Below, in pieces: positions 14,201-23,257 of a stretch of DNA of 64,000 nt. The stretch lies in NCBI GenBank assembly GCA_023053685.1, contig JALIGW010000003.1, forward strand, positions 138,815,126 to 138,879,125, read 5' to 3'. Each line of letters opens with the position of its first letter. The stretch's first letter is position 1. The DNA is from Diadophis punctatus similis. Lineage: Eukaryota > Chordata > Lepidosauria > Squamata > Dipsadidae. The position numbers and the translations under genes are program-made. The notes beneath the pieces are model-generated. The model did not search any database, was not told the origin of the DNA, and saw only the letters and a program-made list of their open reading frames with translations.

Positions 14201-14393
14201 AAAGATACCAGGAAAAAAAGAAATTAAAAATGAACAGCTGTAGAATGATTTTCCAAATGAAAGATATATATTTTTTTCAAATCAAGAAAGATCCTGAAGG
14301 TGTGAAGAAAAGAGGCAGAAAGTAATAAAACATTGAAAAGAGCTATTTACTTTGACTTAGGAAGACAAGCTGATAGCAACGCATTGAGGCCAT
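5955..14393 (-). CDS. CD83: CD83 gene, exons 1-4 (last coding exon not found)
   Basis: CD83 is a type I membrane glycoprotein of the Ig superfamily, a marker of mature dendritic cells that stabilises surface MHC II and CD86. Four minus-strand exons joined by GT-AG introns give 165 uninterrupted codons: signal peptide (about 1-25), V-type Ig domain (about 26-130) with C33, C41, W56 and C110, three N-glycosylation sequons (N82, N89, N120), and a transmembrane helix (147-164). The order and spacing match mammalian CD83, including NSGTYKC near the end of the Ig domain, ILRV-x-GCP at the exon 3/4 joint, and ending LIILTC where mammals have LIIFTC. Mammalian CD83 is about 205 residues, so about 40 residues of cytoplasmic tail are missing here. 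Introns are about 160 bp, 7.7 kb and 97 bp. Orthology is inferred from remembered family features, not a database search. Confidence 0.9.
6159..6372 (-). CDS. CD83: CD83 exon 3: second half of the Ig domain
   Basis: The 214-bp exon (71 codons plus one base) is bounded by an acceptor TTTATAG and a donor GTATGG. The encoded segment includes [15 protein letters not shown] followed by NSGTYKC, with the F-strand cysteine C110 that pairs with exon 2, and ends ILRVI before the split glycine codon. Three N-glycosylation sequons are visible, at N82, N89 and N120. The loop linking the two halves is short and charged, as in other CD83 proteins. Confidence 0.93.
6585..7610 (-). mobile_element. CR1 LINE, ORF2 reverse transcriptase C-terminal part
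   Basis: The minus strand encodes about 270 residues in two open segments (7580-7215 and 7112-6666). The first has the RT active-site motif FADDTKLAG, the [12 protein letters not shown] block and the [11 protein letters not shown] block. The second has the CR1 C-terminal [14 protein letters not shown] and LDCHLS motifs. The 3' UTR ends near 6585 with AGAGTTGGAAGGGACC in reverse. A frameshift between the segments and 5' truncation show it is dead. It sits in CD83 intron 2, directly against an older CR1 end at 7611. Confidence 0.92.
7611..7830 (-). mobile_element. Older CR1 LINE 3' end abutting the previous CR1
   Basis: The minus strand encodes [20 protein letters not shown] and ends with the CR1 3' UTR. 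The younger CR1 begins where this one stops (about 7600-7615), so this is an insertion into or beside an existing CR1 tail. Confidence 0.8.
8022..8156. mobile_element. Short hAT MITE, CAGGGGTGTCAAA termini, 8-bp TSD
   Basis: Inverted ends CAGGGGTGTCAAA and TTTGACAGCCCTG are flanked by CAATAGAT and CAATAGGT (7 of 8 identical). The central TA of the duplication is of the Buster type (nnnTAnnn). Confidence 0.85.
8444..8600 (+). mobile_element. Partial hAT element, CAGTGGTCCCCAACC end
   Basis: CAGTGGTCCCCAACC, then GGCACCAAGGATCAGTTTC and GGAAGACAATTTTT, is a recognisable hAT-family end. A reverse copy lies at 56857-57032. The opposite end is missing; the right limit is approximate. Confidence 0.6.
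8992..9377. mobile_element. hAT MITE with palindromic core, perfect 8-bp TSD
   Basis: Ends CAGGGGTGTCAAACTCAA and TTGAGTTTGACACCCCTG are perfect inverted repeats, flanked by GCCTAGAG on both sides (8984-8991 and 9378-9385). The core (about 9093-9246) is itself a hairpin with arms of some 60 bp around CCATGCTCCATTTTTG. No transposase is present. Confidence 0.93.
9478..10268. promoter_or_regulatory. Repeat-poor island in CD83 intron 2, candidate enhancer
   Basis: This stretch lies between two hAT elements and shows no repeat I recognise. It contains a kB-like GGGAAATTCA at about 9578 and, on the minus strand near 9841-9862, GAAGTTGAAACTT, which resembles paired GAAA half-sites for IRF factors. 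Human CD83 is reported to have an NF-kB/IRF-dependent enhancer in intron 2, so location and motif type agree. This is inference only. Confidence 0.3.
10278..10796. mobile_element. hAT MITE, CAGTGATGNCGAACC ends, palindromic core
   Basis: Ends CAGTGATGACGAACC and GGTTCGCCATCACGG pair as inverted repeats, with flanks ATATAGAG and ATGTAGAG (7 of 8). A hairpin at about 10505-10650 pairs GGTCATTTTCGCCTTCCCC with its complement around CAATGGCCCAACCG. The related element at 53849-54385 has the same ends with a different core. Confidence 0.88.
11157..11226. repeat. (TG)35 microsatellite
   Basis: Uninterrupted TG dinucleotide run inside CD83 intron 2. Confidence 0.97.
11230..13200. other. AT-rich part of CD83 intron 2, no recognised repeat
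   Basis: No open frame with protein features and no repeat I can name. Part may be old, unrecognisable repeats. Confidence 0.4.
13230..13270. repeat. (GGGA)n microsatellite
   Basis: About ten GGGA units preceded by an (AG)n run. Confidence 0.95.
13461..13822. mobile_element. CAGGTAGTCC MITE copy, right end lost
   Basis: Starts TA-CAGGTAGTCCTCAACTTA and keeps the family interior (TTAAGTGAATCACTGCAGTTG, CATTGACTTTGCTTGTCAGA). It stops within the distal AACTTTGCTGACTAAATGAAC segment. Confidence 0.85.
14060..14190 (-). CDS. CD83: CD83 exon 2: first half of the V-type Ig domain
   Basis: The 131-bp exon has a pyrimidine-rich acceptor ending TTTTTCAG and a GTAAAA donor. It encodes 43 residues plus two bases. 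It carries [16 protein letters not shown], which parallels the mammalian PEV-x-VAC-SED-x-x-LPC segment, and ends TISWYK, matching the mammalian exon end at SWVK. The first cysteine of the Ig disulfide and the core tryptophan are present. This match, together with exons 3 and 4, is what identifies the gene. Confidence 0.9.
14351..14393 (-). CDS. CD83: CD83 exon 1: start codon and signal peptide
   Basis: The exon encodes 14 residues starting [12 protein letters not shown] and one further base. The donor is a consensus GTAAAT. A single leftover base here and two leading bases in exon 2 complete an Ile codon, so the phases agree. A second in-frame ATG three codons later could also serve as start. 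The hydrophobic [10 protein letters not shown] stretch, completed by exon 2, acts as the signal-peptide core. The 5' untranslated part and transcription start cannot be fixed from sequence. Confidence 0.8.
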
Positions 14394-14499
14394 GAATGCT
14401 CAGCAGAAGGGGAGAACTTGGTTCTTTTCAGAAGAAGGCAAAGAGAAGTGAAAGACATGCTGTCTAGCAGCCTGTAAAGATCACAAGAAACAAATTATT

Positions 14500-14509
14500 G
14501 GGGATTCCC
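14500..14509. promoter_or_regulatory. NF-kB consensus site in the CD83 proximal promoter
   Basis: GGGGATTCCC fits the kB consensus GGGRNWYYCC perfectly and lies 107 bp upstream of the CD83 start codon. A near-match (GGGACTTTCT on the minus strand, 14562-14571) lies 53 bp further upstream. Mammalian CD83 is a known NF-kB target. Function here is inferred. Confidence 0.6.
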
Positions 14510-15000
14510 CCTCCTCCCCAACTCCAAATTAAGGAAGTCTTAAAGGCCACAGGCTGGAGGCAGAAAGTCCCACAGGGTAGCCTTCATCTTCTTTTTAATA
14601 ATAATTAAAAAAATAAGTATAATCAGAGATGCAGCATTATAATAGTCTTATCATAAGGCCCATAAGCCTACTTTGGAAAATTATTCCATATTTTCCCCAA
14701 ATGACCTCTCAAAAACTCAGTAACTCACCCAACCCTTCACTTGGAACATTTTACAATATTTTTATATGAGGTTATTCTAGAGCAGGGTTTTCCCCCCACC
14801 CTTCATATTTCTTTCCCCACACATCCATGCAATATCACTTTCATGGTTTAAATATCATTAAGCAGCAAAAATAAAAAATAAATACAAGAGTATGTTATGG
14901 TAATTCCTCTTTCCCCTGAATTTGCAGAGTTGTAGATTCAAAAGGGAGAAAAGGGTATGGTGAACACTTATATAGCTCCTATCGGCAACTGTTTAAAATA

Positions 15001-15994
15001 CTGTATTTTTCAGAGTATAAGACGCACCTTTTTACCCTCAAAAAGAGGGTGAAAATTTAGGTGCATCTTATACACCGAATGTAGCCCCACCCAGCCATCC
15101 CCACCCTTTGGCCTCTGCCTGCCAACAATTTACCTCTTTGCAGTAACAGAACAGAAACAGAAGCCTTATTAGCACACTAAGAGATTATCTGCCTCCCGAC
15201 CTACAGCTGACAGAGGCTTGCAAGCCATGTGGTAAAATGAAACTAACTAGGGTGGCTGTAATGAGACAAAATGCTGGGAGATAAACTGCTGGCAATGTTA
15301 CACTGCTGAAATTGCAAGAAAGTAAGCTACAGCTATTGTAGCCTAGAGGTAGAGCTCTTGCCTCACAGTCAGGAGGTTGTGAGTTCTATCCTAGGTAGAG
15401 GCAGATTCTGTTAATATGTTATTTTGTTAAATGTTTGTAGTGTGTTCAAATTATAAGACTTATTTTTTAAAGACTGCTTTATTATTGTTCTAGACAACTT
15501 AACAAAATGAAGAAGCTTTTTAAAATAAATGCTTGCTCTGAAGAGGCCCAGTGCTATTGTATCTTCTTTTAAATAGCAGAAAGCCTTCCAGAAAGTCACA
15601 TCAATTTTGAAGATCTGTAAAAGTATAATCTGAAATGTCCTGTTTTAGTATTAAGTATTAGTATTAAAATAAGGCAGCTGAATTAAACCCTGACTTAGTC
15701 ATGTTTGGAGTAGATCTATTTAAATAATTGGGAGGAGTTAGTGTGATTACATTTAAGAAAACTTTCTGGGATTAATATACTGCCATAATGTACATTTCTC
15801 CAATTCTTTGCTATTTCTATGGGTCAGGCACACATGCACAGAAATACACAGCAAACAGTGTATATCATCTGTGCTGTTTGCTGTTTGCTGTTTGGCAAAT
15901 TGCTGGGAGGCAGAGGCCCTTTTTCCTTGTTTTCCTCCCCCAAAACTAAGGTGCGTCTTATACTTCGGTGAGTCTTATACTCCGAAAAATACGG
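15001..15994 (+). mobile_element. 1-kb TA-flanked DNA transposon, copy 1
   Basis: Inverted ends of about 29 bp (CTGTATTTTTCAGAGTATAA and ACTCCGAAAAATACGG in reverse) sit between TA dinucleotides, as expected of Tc1/mariner-type insertion. No transposase is encoded. Copies at 20302-21299 and 42164-43108 are near full length. Unlike them, this copy lacks the foldback insertion at 15491 (TTCTAGACAACTT is intact). It carries instead a tRNA-like segment at about 15331-15402. Confidence 0.88.
15331..15402 (+). repeat. tRNA-like sequence (SINE head or tRNA pseudogene)
   Basis: TAGCCTAGAGGTAGAGCTCT resembles an A box and GGTTGTGAGTTCTATCC a B box, about 35 bp apart. It is present only in this copy of the TA-flanked transposon. 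The acceptor stem does not pair convincingly, so a working tRNA gene is unlikely. Confidence 0.5.
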
Positions 15995-16164
15995 TAGCTG
16001 TATATTTTTCTCCAGAATCATGCAGTTACCCTCCAAATATTTAAATTTATCAATAAAACATTGTAAGGAAAAAGCCTCCATTCAAAAGTAGGAAACAGAG
16101 ACTATGCAAAATGAACATCCACATGATCCGGGGAATGAAACTTATCCATTCTTTTGTAAGTTCA

Positions 16165-16396
16165 TGTCAGGCACAAGCAACGAGATCCATATGTGAAAGG
16201 TTCAAGTCGACTACTTTATTCTTCCTAGCTATAGTACAAGGATCTCCCCAGACTACTCGCCCGTCCTTGGGAACAAACAGATAATGTTCCATGGAACTTA
16301 GGGGATGTGAGTCCTAGGTCTCTTGCAACTGCGCAATGACTCAAGGCTAATTCCCTGCTTGATCACTCCTCCTTGCCTGGCTAATAGTTTTCCAAC
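16165..16396 (-). mobile_element. Probable solo LTR (232 bp)
   Basis: On the minus strand it begins TGTTGGAAAAC and ends GTGCCTGACA, with AATAAA (reverse TTTATT at 16215-16220) about 55 bp before the end, as in an LTR. Flanking 5-mers GTTCA and TTAAA do not match, which weakens the call. Confidence 0.45.
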
Positions 16397-16529
16397 ATTA
16401 AAAACAAACTTTTTTTAACATGTTCAATATTTCTGTTCCAAAACGGTAAATTTGATGATACTCTTATCAACTGCCATGCTATTCAGTTTTATGTTGTTAT
16501 TTATTTTATTTTCCTTCTTTTGTGTTGAG

Positions 16530-16707
16530 CAGTGGTTCTCAACCTGTGGTCTACAGACCCCTGGGGGGCTGCGATGTCCGTGAAAGCTTGAAGAAATATT
16601 GTGATTTAAATCTTGAGTTAAGTCTTAGTGGTTCGGGGGCCATGGTCAGGTGCCACAAAAGATATTTTAATGGGGGTCCATGCTGAAGAAAAAGTTAAGA
16701 ACCACTG
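16530..16707. mobile_element. SPIN-like hAT MITE, CAGTGGTTCTCAACC ends
   Basis: Ends CAGTGGTTCTCAACCTGTGG and AAGTTAAGAACCACTG resemble those of SPIN-type hAT elements known in squamates. Flanks GTGTTGAG and TTGTAGAG agree at 6 of 8 positions, consistent with an aged 8-bp duplication. Confidence 0.75.
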
Positions 16708-16964
16708 TTGTAGAGGATATGAGAGGATTTTTTTTTTGGTTTTGTTTTATTTTGCTACTTAAGGACGTGCAGCAGCTGAGGATGGAGCAGCGATTTTTGC
16801 TCCTTGTTCCCAGGATTTCAAGTCAGCAGAAGAAATGGCAATCAGGAATCAGGGCTCCCTTTCAGAAATATTTCTTAGAGGTTGCAGAGTAAAACAGCTT
16901 GTTGAAAGCCTAGCTAAATGGTAGGAAATGCATGCAAAAGAAAATGGGTTCATGGGATTATAGA

Positions 16965-17695
16965 ATCATAGAGTTGGAAGGAACCTTGGAGGTCTTCTAC
17001 ATCTCATTCCATCATGGACAAATGGTTATCCAATCTTTTCTTGAAAACCTCCAACGATGAGCACTCACAACTCTGGAAGGTAACCTGTCCCACCGCTTAA
17101 TAGGTCTCAGGGTCAGGAACATTTCTCCTTATTTCCAGGTTAGATCTCCCTCTGAGGAGCTTCCACCCATTGCTTCTTATCCTACTCTCAAGTGCTATAA
17201 TCATCACCCTCTTCACTATGGTAGCCCTTCAACTATAGGAAGACTGCTATCATGTCTCCCCTCAGTCTTCTCTTCTTTAAGTTAAACATACCTAGTTCCT
17301 TTCATCATCTTTGTTGTTCTTCTCTATATTCTTTTTAGGACCTCAGCATCTTTTTTGTATTGTGGGTGACCAGAACTGGATGGAATATTCCAAATGTGGA
17401 CTCACCAGTGCGGGATAGAGCGGTACTATCACCTCCCTTGATCTTGATGCTATCCTTGTCTTGATGCAGTTCAAGATTACCGTGGGTCCTTGGCTTTTGT
17501 TTGGCAGCTACAGCACAGTTCTGACTCATACTTAAGCGATGGCCCATCAGTACATCTAGATCCTTATCACAGTCATTACTGTTTTTAACTTGTTACTGCC
17601 CATCCTGTACCTATGCACCTGGCATTTTCTGCTTAAGTACAAGACCTCATTTTCCTTGCCACTGAACTGCATCTTATTGGTAATTTGTTCCCCTG
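16965..17695 (-). mobile_element. Degenerate CR1 LINE 3' part
   Basis: Reverse-strand CR1 3' UTR (ATAGAGTTGGAAGGAACC) and diverged ORF2 are recognisable, including the TGTCTCCCCTCAGTC and TGGGTGACCAGAACTGGATG segments. Many indels break the frame, so it is older than the copy at 6585-7610. Confidence 0.85.
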
Positions 17696-17699
17696 TGGG

Positions 17700-18585
17700 A
17701 AAAATTCACATTTATAAGTTTCCAGCCAGTGACATAACGTAGGGGAGTCATTAATTTAATGTGATTGAGGTGACAAATTGTGAAAGAAGAAGCAGAGACC
17801 CTGTGGTTTAAAAAAAAATAGAGTACAAAGTGGGAAATTGACATTTTTTTAAAAGAGGAAATGAAAAGTATAAATTTTATTTAGTTACCAAAATTGGACT
17901 TAAGGTATTTTTAAAATTGGACATAATGAACTAGAAATTTTTATGTAAACTAGGAGAGCTGGTTTTTAACGGCACTTCTCATACATTTTGTAAAATCTAT
18001 TGACAACAATGTTGAGTGTGAGGGAGAGACGCAAAACTCTCTCTGTTTCAGTTAACATTTAAAATTAGCCAGGAACTTTTAAAATGTGCTGAACGCAAAC
18101 ATTATTTAAATAAAATGTTCTTTCTATTTCCTTAAACCAGCCCTAGGTGGCAACAATACATCGTATCTGATGGCCCTAATTCAACCTAAGTGCCTTTGAA
18201 AAGTTGGAATTGTAAAGAATATTTCATGTAAACGTATTTGTGATTTGGGGCCCTGGGACAAGCCACAATTCCAGAAGCTTCTATTAGTTTTCAGTAGAGT
18301 CGCTTGATAAGTAGTGAAAAGAGATTCATATTTCACATCCCTGTACAATTCCTCCACATTTATCATACAACGTTAAGTCACTCCTCTAAGAGTTTGCATT
18401 TCTCAGAGACGGGGGTGGGTACCTGAGAATTATACTGTACCTATGCTCATAAACTTAGAAAGCTACCTAATCTAGTGGCCTGGGTTCTTGGTGGGGTGGG
18501 GTTTCTTTTACACCTTTTTGTATGCCATTCCAATTATTATAAGCAAAGACAGAAAACATAACAGAAAGAACATAGTATTTTTATT
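17700..18585. other. No recognised feature
   Basis: AT-rich DNA without open frames of note or obvious repeats. Confidence 0.35.
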
Positions 18586-18589
18586 ACAT

Positions 18590-18631
18590 TGATTGATTGA
18601 TTGACTGATAGACTGATAAATTATTTGATTG

Positions 18632-18669
<38 letters not shown>

Positions 18670-19350
18670 ATGTGCCATCAGCATCCACAGAAATAGATTT
18701 TTTCCATGACAACCTGTTCCCAACTTAGCCCTTCTGGTCTTCCAACACTGTAGAGGTAGCCCTTGACTTACTATAGTTCATTTAGTGACCGTTCAAAGTT
18801 ACAACGGCACTGAAAAAAGTGACGTATGGCCATTTTTCAGGCTTACAACTGTTGCAGCATCCCTTTGGTCACGTGATCAGAATTTCAATGCTTGGCAAGT
18901 GACCCATATTTATGACGGTTGCAGTGTCCTGGGGTCATGTGATCACCTTTTGCGACCTTCTGACAAGCAAAGTCAATGGGGAAGCCAGATTCACTTAACA
19001 ACCAGGTCACTAACTTAACAACTGCAGTGATTCACTTAACAACTGTGGCAAGAAAGTTTGTAAAATGGGACAAAACTCACTTAACAAATATTTCACTTAG
19101 CAACAGAAAATTTAGGCTCGATTGTGGTCGTAAGTCAAGGACTACCTGTATTCAGTGCTACTGTAACTGACTCTATCCACCTTGATGGTGGTTGACCTCT
19201 TCTTCCCTTTTGGTCTGGTTTTCCTCCAAAGTGCTAGGCCTAATATGCCTAGAATAATTTGAGCTTGGTAATTTTTATCTTGATTGAAAACTCTGGGTTG
19301 ATTAGTTCAAAAATCTCTTCATTTGTTTTCTTGGCTGTTCATGGTATTCT
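18590..19350 (-). mobile_element. RTE/BovB-like LINE 3' end, split by a MITE
   Basis: A (TTGA)n run (18590-18669) is followed by TTATGTGCCATCAGCATCC, the reverse of the squamate LINE tail ...GATGGCACATAATC. The remainder (19150-19350) continues the diverged ORF C-terminus on the minus strand. The MITE at 18753-19148 was inserted into it later. Confidence 0.55.
18753..19148. mobile_element. CAGGTAGTCC MITE, full-length copy
   Basis: Ends GAGGTAGCCCTTGACTTA and TAAGTCAAGGACTACCTG are inverted repeats flanked by TA on each side. The 396-bp interior is non-coding and repeats TTAACAAC/TTGTTAAG blocks. This is the best reference copy among eight in the window. Confidence 0.9.
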
Positions 19351-20301
19351 TAAGTCTTTTTCCAACACTAAATTTCAAAAGCATTAATACACTTTCTATC
19401 CTGCTTTCTCAAAGTCTAATTTTTGCTTTCATGGAGAATTATTCAGAGAATAATACCACTGTTTGCATTATTCTGAATTTTGAAGTACAGACTCATCAGG
19501 ACAACTGAAAATATTTTCCTTTTTTTAAAATCAATTTTTATTGCAAATTTTTTGTCCCCCCCTCCCCCAAACATACATATTTTATGAATAAAGTGTTGTC
19601 CGGATCATTCTTACATATCTTTTCATATACATAATCCATTTTACATCATATCTCTGTTTTCCATTTCGGCCATAATATTCTCTTTACATATTTCTTTATT
19701 TCCACTTATTTTCTTCTTAATACATAAGTAATATTACTAATCGCCCTAAATCCAATCTCTTACAATAACATCAATTAGTTGTCTCATTCCTCCATTACTA
19801 CATATATTTCTCAAATTTCCTATCCGACTACATTTCAACTTCATCTCTTAATTTAAATTGTCTTTAAAATTAAACCAAATTACCCTTTCACATTCCATCT
19901 GCTGTTCTATTTTACTATCAACAATATACATCATCATATTCAAATATTGCATAAAAACCCTTTAACTTAATTGACTATCCACAATTAATAATATTTCAAA
20001 TTTTTCGGCTAATCTGTTTTGCTATAAACAATATACATCTTCATATTCAAATCCAACATAAAAACCCTTTAACTTGATCAACTATCAAAATTAATAATAT
20101 TGATACAATTTCCTTAAATCTACTAATGTGCACCCTATTTTCCTTCCTCCTTTCCACTAACCTTTCCCTCTTTAACCATTTTCTTTAGATCTCTCAAAAA
20201 TTCCACTTCTTGTTAATTTTCTCCTTTTATCCCATTCCCTTACCTTCTTTTTTTTGTGTCTTATATCTTTTCTCCTGAATCCTTTTTCTCTCTTTTGAAT
20301 A

Positions 20302-21299
20302 CCGTATTTTTTGGAGTATAAGACGCACCTTTTTACCCCCCAAAAGAGGGTGAAAACTTGGGTGCGTCTTATACACCGAATGCAGCCCCAGCCAGCCAGC
20401 CACCCCCACCCTTTGGCCTCTGTCTTCCAACAATTTACCTGTTTGCAGCAAAGAGGGAAGAGCCCGTAAAGCCAAGCAAGTCACTAGCAGTTTCCCGACC
20501 TACAGCTGATTAGGTTTGCCACGTGAGAAAATGAAAATGAAACTAACTGCAAAGAGGCAAATAGCTGGGAGAGACACGCAGATTTTTATTTTTTGCTGAA
20601 CTGGATGGAAGGGTGTAAGTGAATAACTATAAATGTCTGTAGAATGTTCAAATTATTAGACTTATTTTTTAAAGACTGCTTTATTATTGTTCTAGAGCCA
20701 GGGGTCTCCAACCTTGGCAACTTTAAGACTTGTGGACTTCAACTCCCAGAATTCCACAGCTAGCTTTATTAGCTTTGCTGGCTGTGGAATTCTGGGAGTT
20801 GAAGTCCACAAGTCTTAAAGTTGCCAAGGTTGGAGACCCCTGTAAATCTAGACAACTTAACAAAATAAAGAAGCTTTTTAAAATAAATGCTTGCTCTGAA
20901 GAGGCCCAGTGCTATTGTCTTCTTTTAAATAATAGAGAATAATGTATATTTCCAGAAATTTTAATTAATTTTACCAGCTCTGTACAAGTATAGTATGAAA
21001 TGTAACAGTGTCCTGTTTAGTATTAGAGTTTAGTTACCTTGGAGTCGATCTATTTAAATAATTGGGAAGAGTTAGTGTGACTACATTTAAGAAAACTTTC
21101 TGGCATAATGTACATTTCCCCAATTCTTTGCTATTTCTATGGGTCATGCACATATGCACAGAAATACACAGCAAACAGTGTATATCATCTGTGCTGTTTG
21201 GCAAATTGCTTGGAGCAGAGGCCTTTTTCCCTTGTTTTCCTCCCCCAAAACTAAGGTGTGTCTTATACTTCGGTGCGTCTTATACTCCGAAAAATACGG
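20302..21299 (+). mobile_element. 1-kb TA-flanked DNA transposon, copy 2, inside L1
   Basis: Ends CCGTATTTTTTGGAGTATAA and TACTCCGAAAAATACGG are inverted and flanked by TA. It lies in the ORF1 region of the L1 at 19515-22080. At 20699 it contains the foldback MITE, in the same place as copy 3. No coding capacity is seen. Confidence 0.92.
20699..20842. mobile_element. Foldback MITE nested in the TA-flanked transposon
   Basis: CAGGGGTCTCCAACCTTGGC and its complement form two arms of about 60 bp. The insertion splits the TTCTAGACAACTT site that is intact in copy 1 at 15491. Confidence 0.88.
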
Positions 21300-22084
21300 T
21301 ATATTGTTCGAGTGGTTCTCCCCCAAATTTTCCCTGGTCTCTTCCAATTATTTTCCTCTTTACCCTTTGATTGATTCTTTTTTGAGGGACGTTCCCCTCT
21401 GTCTACTCTTTTTGTGCCACTGTAAATCCCAGTGAAATCATCAAACTGTTTTTTGCTTTCAGTCCCTTCTTCTTCAATGTTATTTTCTTGTTCCTCGTTT
21501 ATATTCTTTTTTACCACCTTCTCTCCTTTTTCCTGCTCTGTATATTCCAACAAAATTTCTGACTCATCATTACCTTTTAAAGTTTCACGCATATTTTTTA
21601 ACATCTCAAATAATTCCTCATACATCCACAACTCCATGTTATCAATTTAACAATTTTTTTAAACTTTTTATATTATATCACCTTTAATTAAAATTTAAAG
21701 TCCATATAATCTCTTTTAATTTTCAAATTCTAATGTCCAATTCAAAAATTAGTCCAATTCACTCCAAGTCAAAGGTTTATTGTCTTCCACAGTCATAAAC
21801 AATCGAAGCCAAGCAATGTAGAAAAACAAACACTCCCTGAAAGTTCTCACAGTTCCCAAGTTATTTTTCAGTAGTCAAGGTCAAATTACACAGTGTACTG
21901 TCTCTTCTGTCTTCCATCCAGCATTGCAATGCTCTCTTTCCACCAGCAGATGGCTCTCTCCAATCCACAATACTCTCGAATCAGCTATTTGTCAAAACTG
22001 TTAAAAATACTTTAAATCCACATAAAAAATGTTTGAAAATCTTTTCCAAGGCCTTCTTGGCTATACTATCAAATACTAGTCTAC

Positions 22085-22645
22085 AGTGTATTTCCTGACT
22101 GCTTGTTTATTTACTATGGATAGTTGATCCTAAAAAGTAGAAGTTAGCTATCACATGCATATCTTCATTGTCAGTTCTAAGGCAGGTTGTTGTACCCATT
22201 GCTTTGTTGTACCCGGTCGTCTTTGCATTTAATTTTAGATCCATTTTTTTTCACTGTTCTTCTTGGCTTTTATTACTAGGGCTTGCAAATCCTTTTCAGT
22301 TGTCAGAGTAATGTCAATCAGTAGAGCGCAGTGTTTCTTCCTCCAGTTTTAAAAATACACTCGTCTTCTTCCAGTCTAGTTCCCTTAATATTATACATAT
22401 TCAAGTTGGAATAAATAGAGAGCATATATCTATGACCCCTTTTTTGCCAACCAAAAGCAAGTCTGTTTTGTCATTTTCTATCCAAATTGCAAAACCTATA
22501 CGCCATATAAGTTTTGTGTGAACACAATGAGATTTTCTGCTATTTGCATTTTTCTAAATATATGCCGCAACGTGATGTGATCAACACAATTGAAGGTCTT
22601 TCTGTAATCAATATACACATGCTGACTCCCCCCCCCAATTATTCT
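22085..22645 (-). mobile_element. BovB (RTE) LINE reverse transcriptase fragment
   Basis: The minus strand reads IDYRKTFNCVDH, matching the BovB RT block IDYSKAFDCVDH, followed by a recognisable ENLI..NLYG and later GGRNTALLIDITLTTEKDLQ, the equivalent of the NLRYADDTTLMAES region. The YADD catalytic aspartates are lost and several frameshifts are present. A hAT MITE lies immediately beyond it at 22682. Confidence 0.8.
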
Positions 22646-22681
22646 TTGTCTTTATTTTTCTCAATTATCCAGCATGCAACA

Positions 22682-22968
22682 CAGAGGTGGGTTCCTGCCG
22701 GTTCGGACCGGTTCTATAGAACCGTTAGTAACTTGACGGCCTGGGTCGCTGGAACCAGCAGCAACCCAGGCCTGCCACACTCCTGAACTGGTTCTCTCGG
22801 TGGCGCCATAGGGGGCGCAATTTTGTTTTTTTGCTTCTTAGCATGCGCAGAAGCTTTTTTTAAGTACTGTGCATGCGCAGAAGGTCATTTCCGGGAAGGG
22901 ATGCACGCAAAACATGCACTTCTGTCGCGATGCGAACCGGTGGGGAAGGTAAGTAGAACTCACCCCTG
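22682..22968. mobile_element. hAT MITE, CAGAGGTGGGTTCC ends, perfect TSD
   Basis: Ends CAGAGGTGGGTTCC and AGAACTCACCCCTG, flanked by ATGCAACA at 22674-22681 and 22969-22976. The interior has repeated GCATGCGCAGAAG motifs. Confidence 0.93.
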
Positions 22969-23257
22969 ATGCAACATCAATAATCATCACCTTCCTGGCC
23001 TTTAGGTCTGAAGACATCATTCTGGCAGCATGCAGAGAGGGTCTGGCAATAGTGGGGAGTGCTTACAATGGCTGTGTTGAGCTGATATAGGATGCCTTCT
23101 GCTGCTGATCTTGATTTTTGGTTTTTTTGAATTAACACTGTTTAACTGTTTGTATATTGTATATTGGGATTTAACATGTTTTTGTTAGATTGTTTTTACC
23201 TGCTGTGAACTACCTAAAATCACTTAGATGAAATGGATGGCTGTAAATATCAAATTA

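Larger units (their letters stand above)
19515..22080 (-). mobile_element. L1-like LINE, short form: 5' UTR, ORF1 start and 3' UTR
   Basis: On the minus strand a roughly 440-bp 5' leader (22080-21640) is followed by an ATG at 21637 opening an acidic, coiled-coil-like frame (MELWMYEELFEMLKNMRETL, then Glu/Lys-rich). It is interrupted at 21300 by a 1-kb TA-flanked transposon. When that is ignored, the frame continues about 15 codons to a stop. The 3' UTR holds two copies of a roughly 70-bp repeat (AAGTTAAAGGGTTTTTATG core) and ends CAATAAAAATTGATTTTAAA. No ORF2 is present, so it is an internally deleted or ORF1-only L1. Confidence 0.65.

Noticed and set aside
15331..15402. Functional tRNA gene
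   Set aside because: A and B boxes are visible but the acceptor stem does not pair and the B box departs from consensus; a SINE head or pseudogene is more likely.
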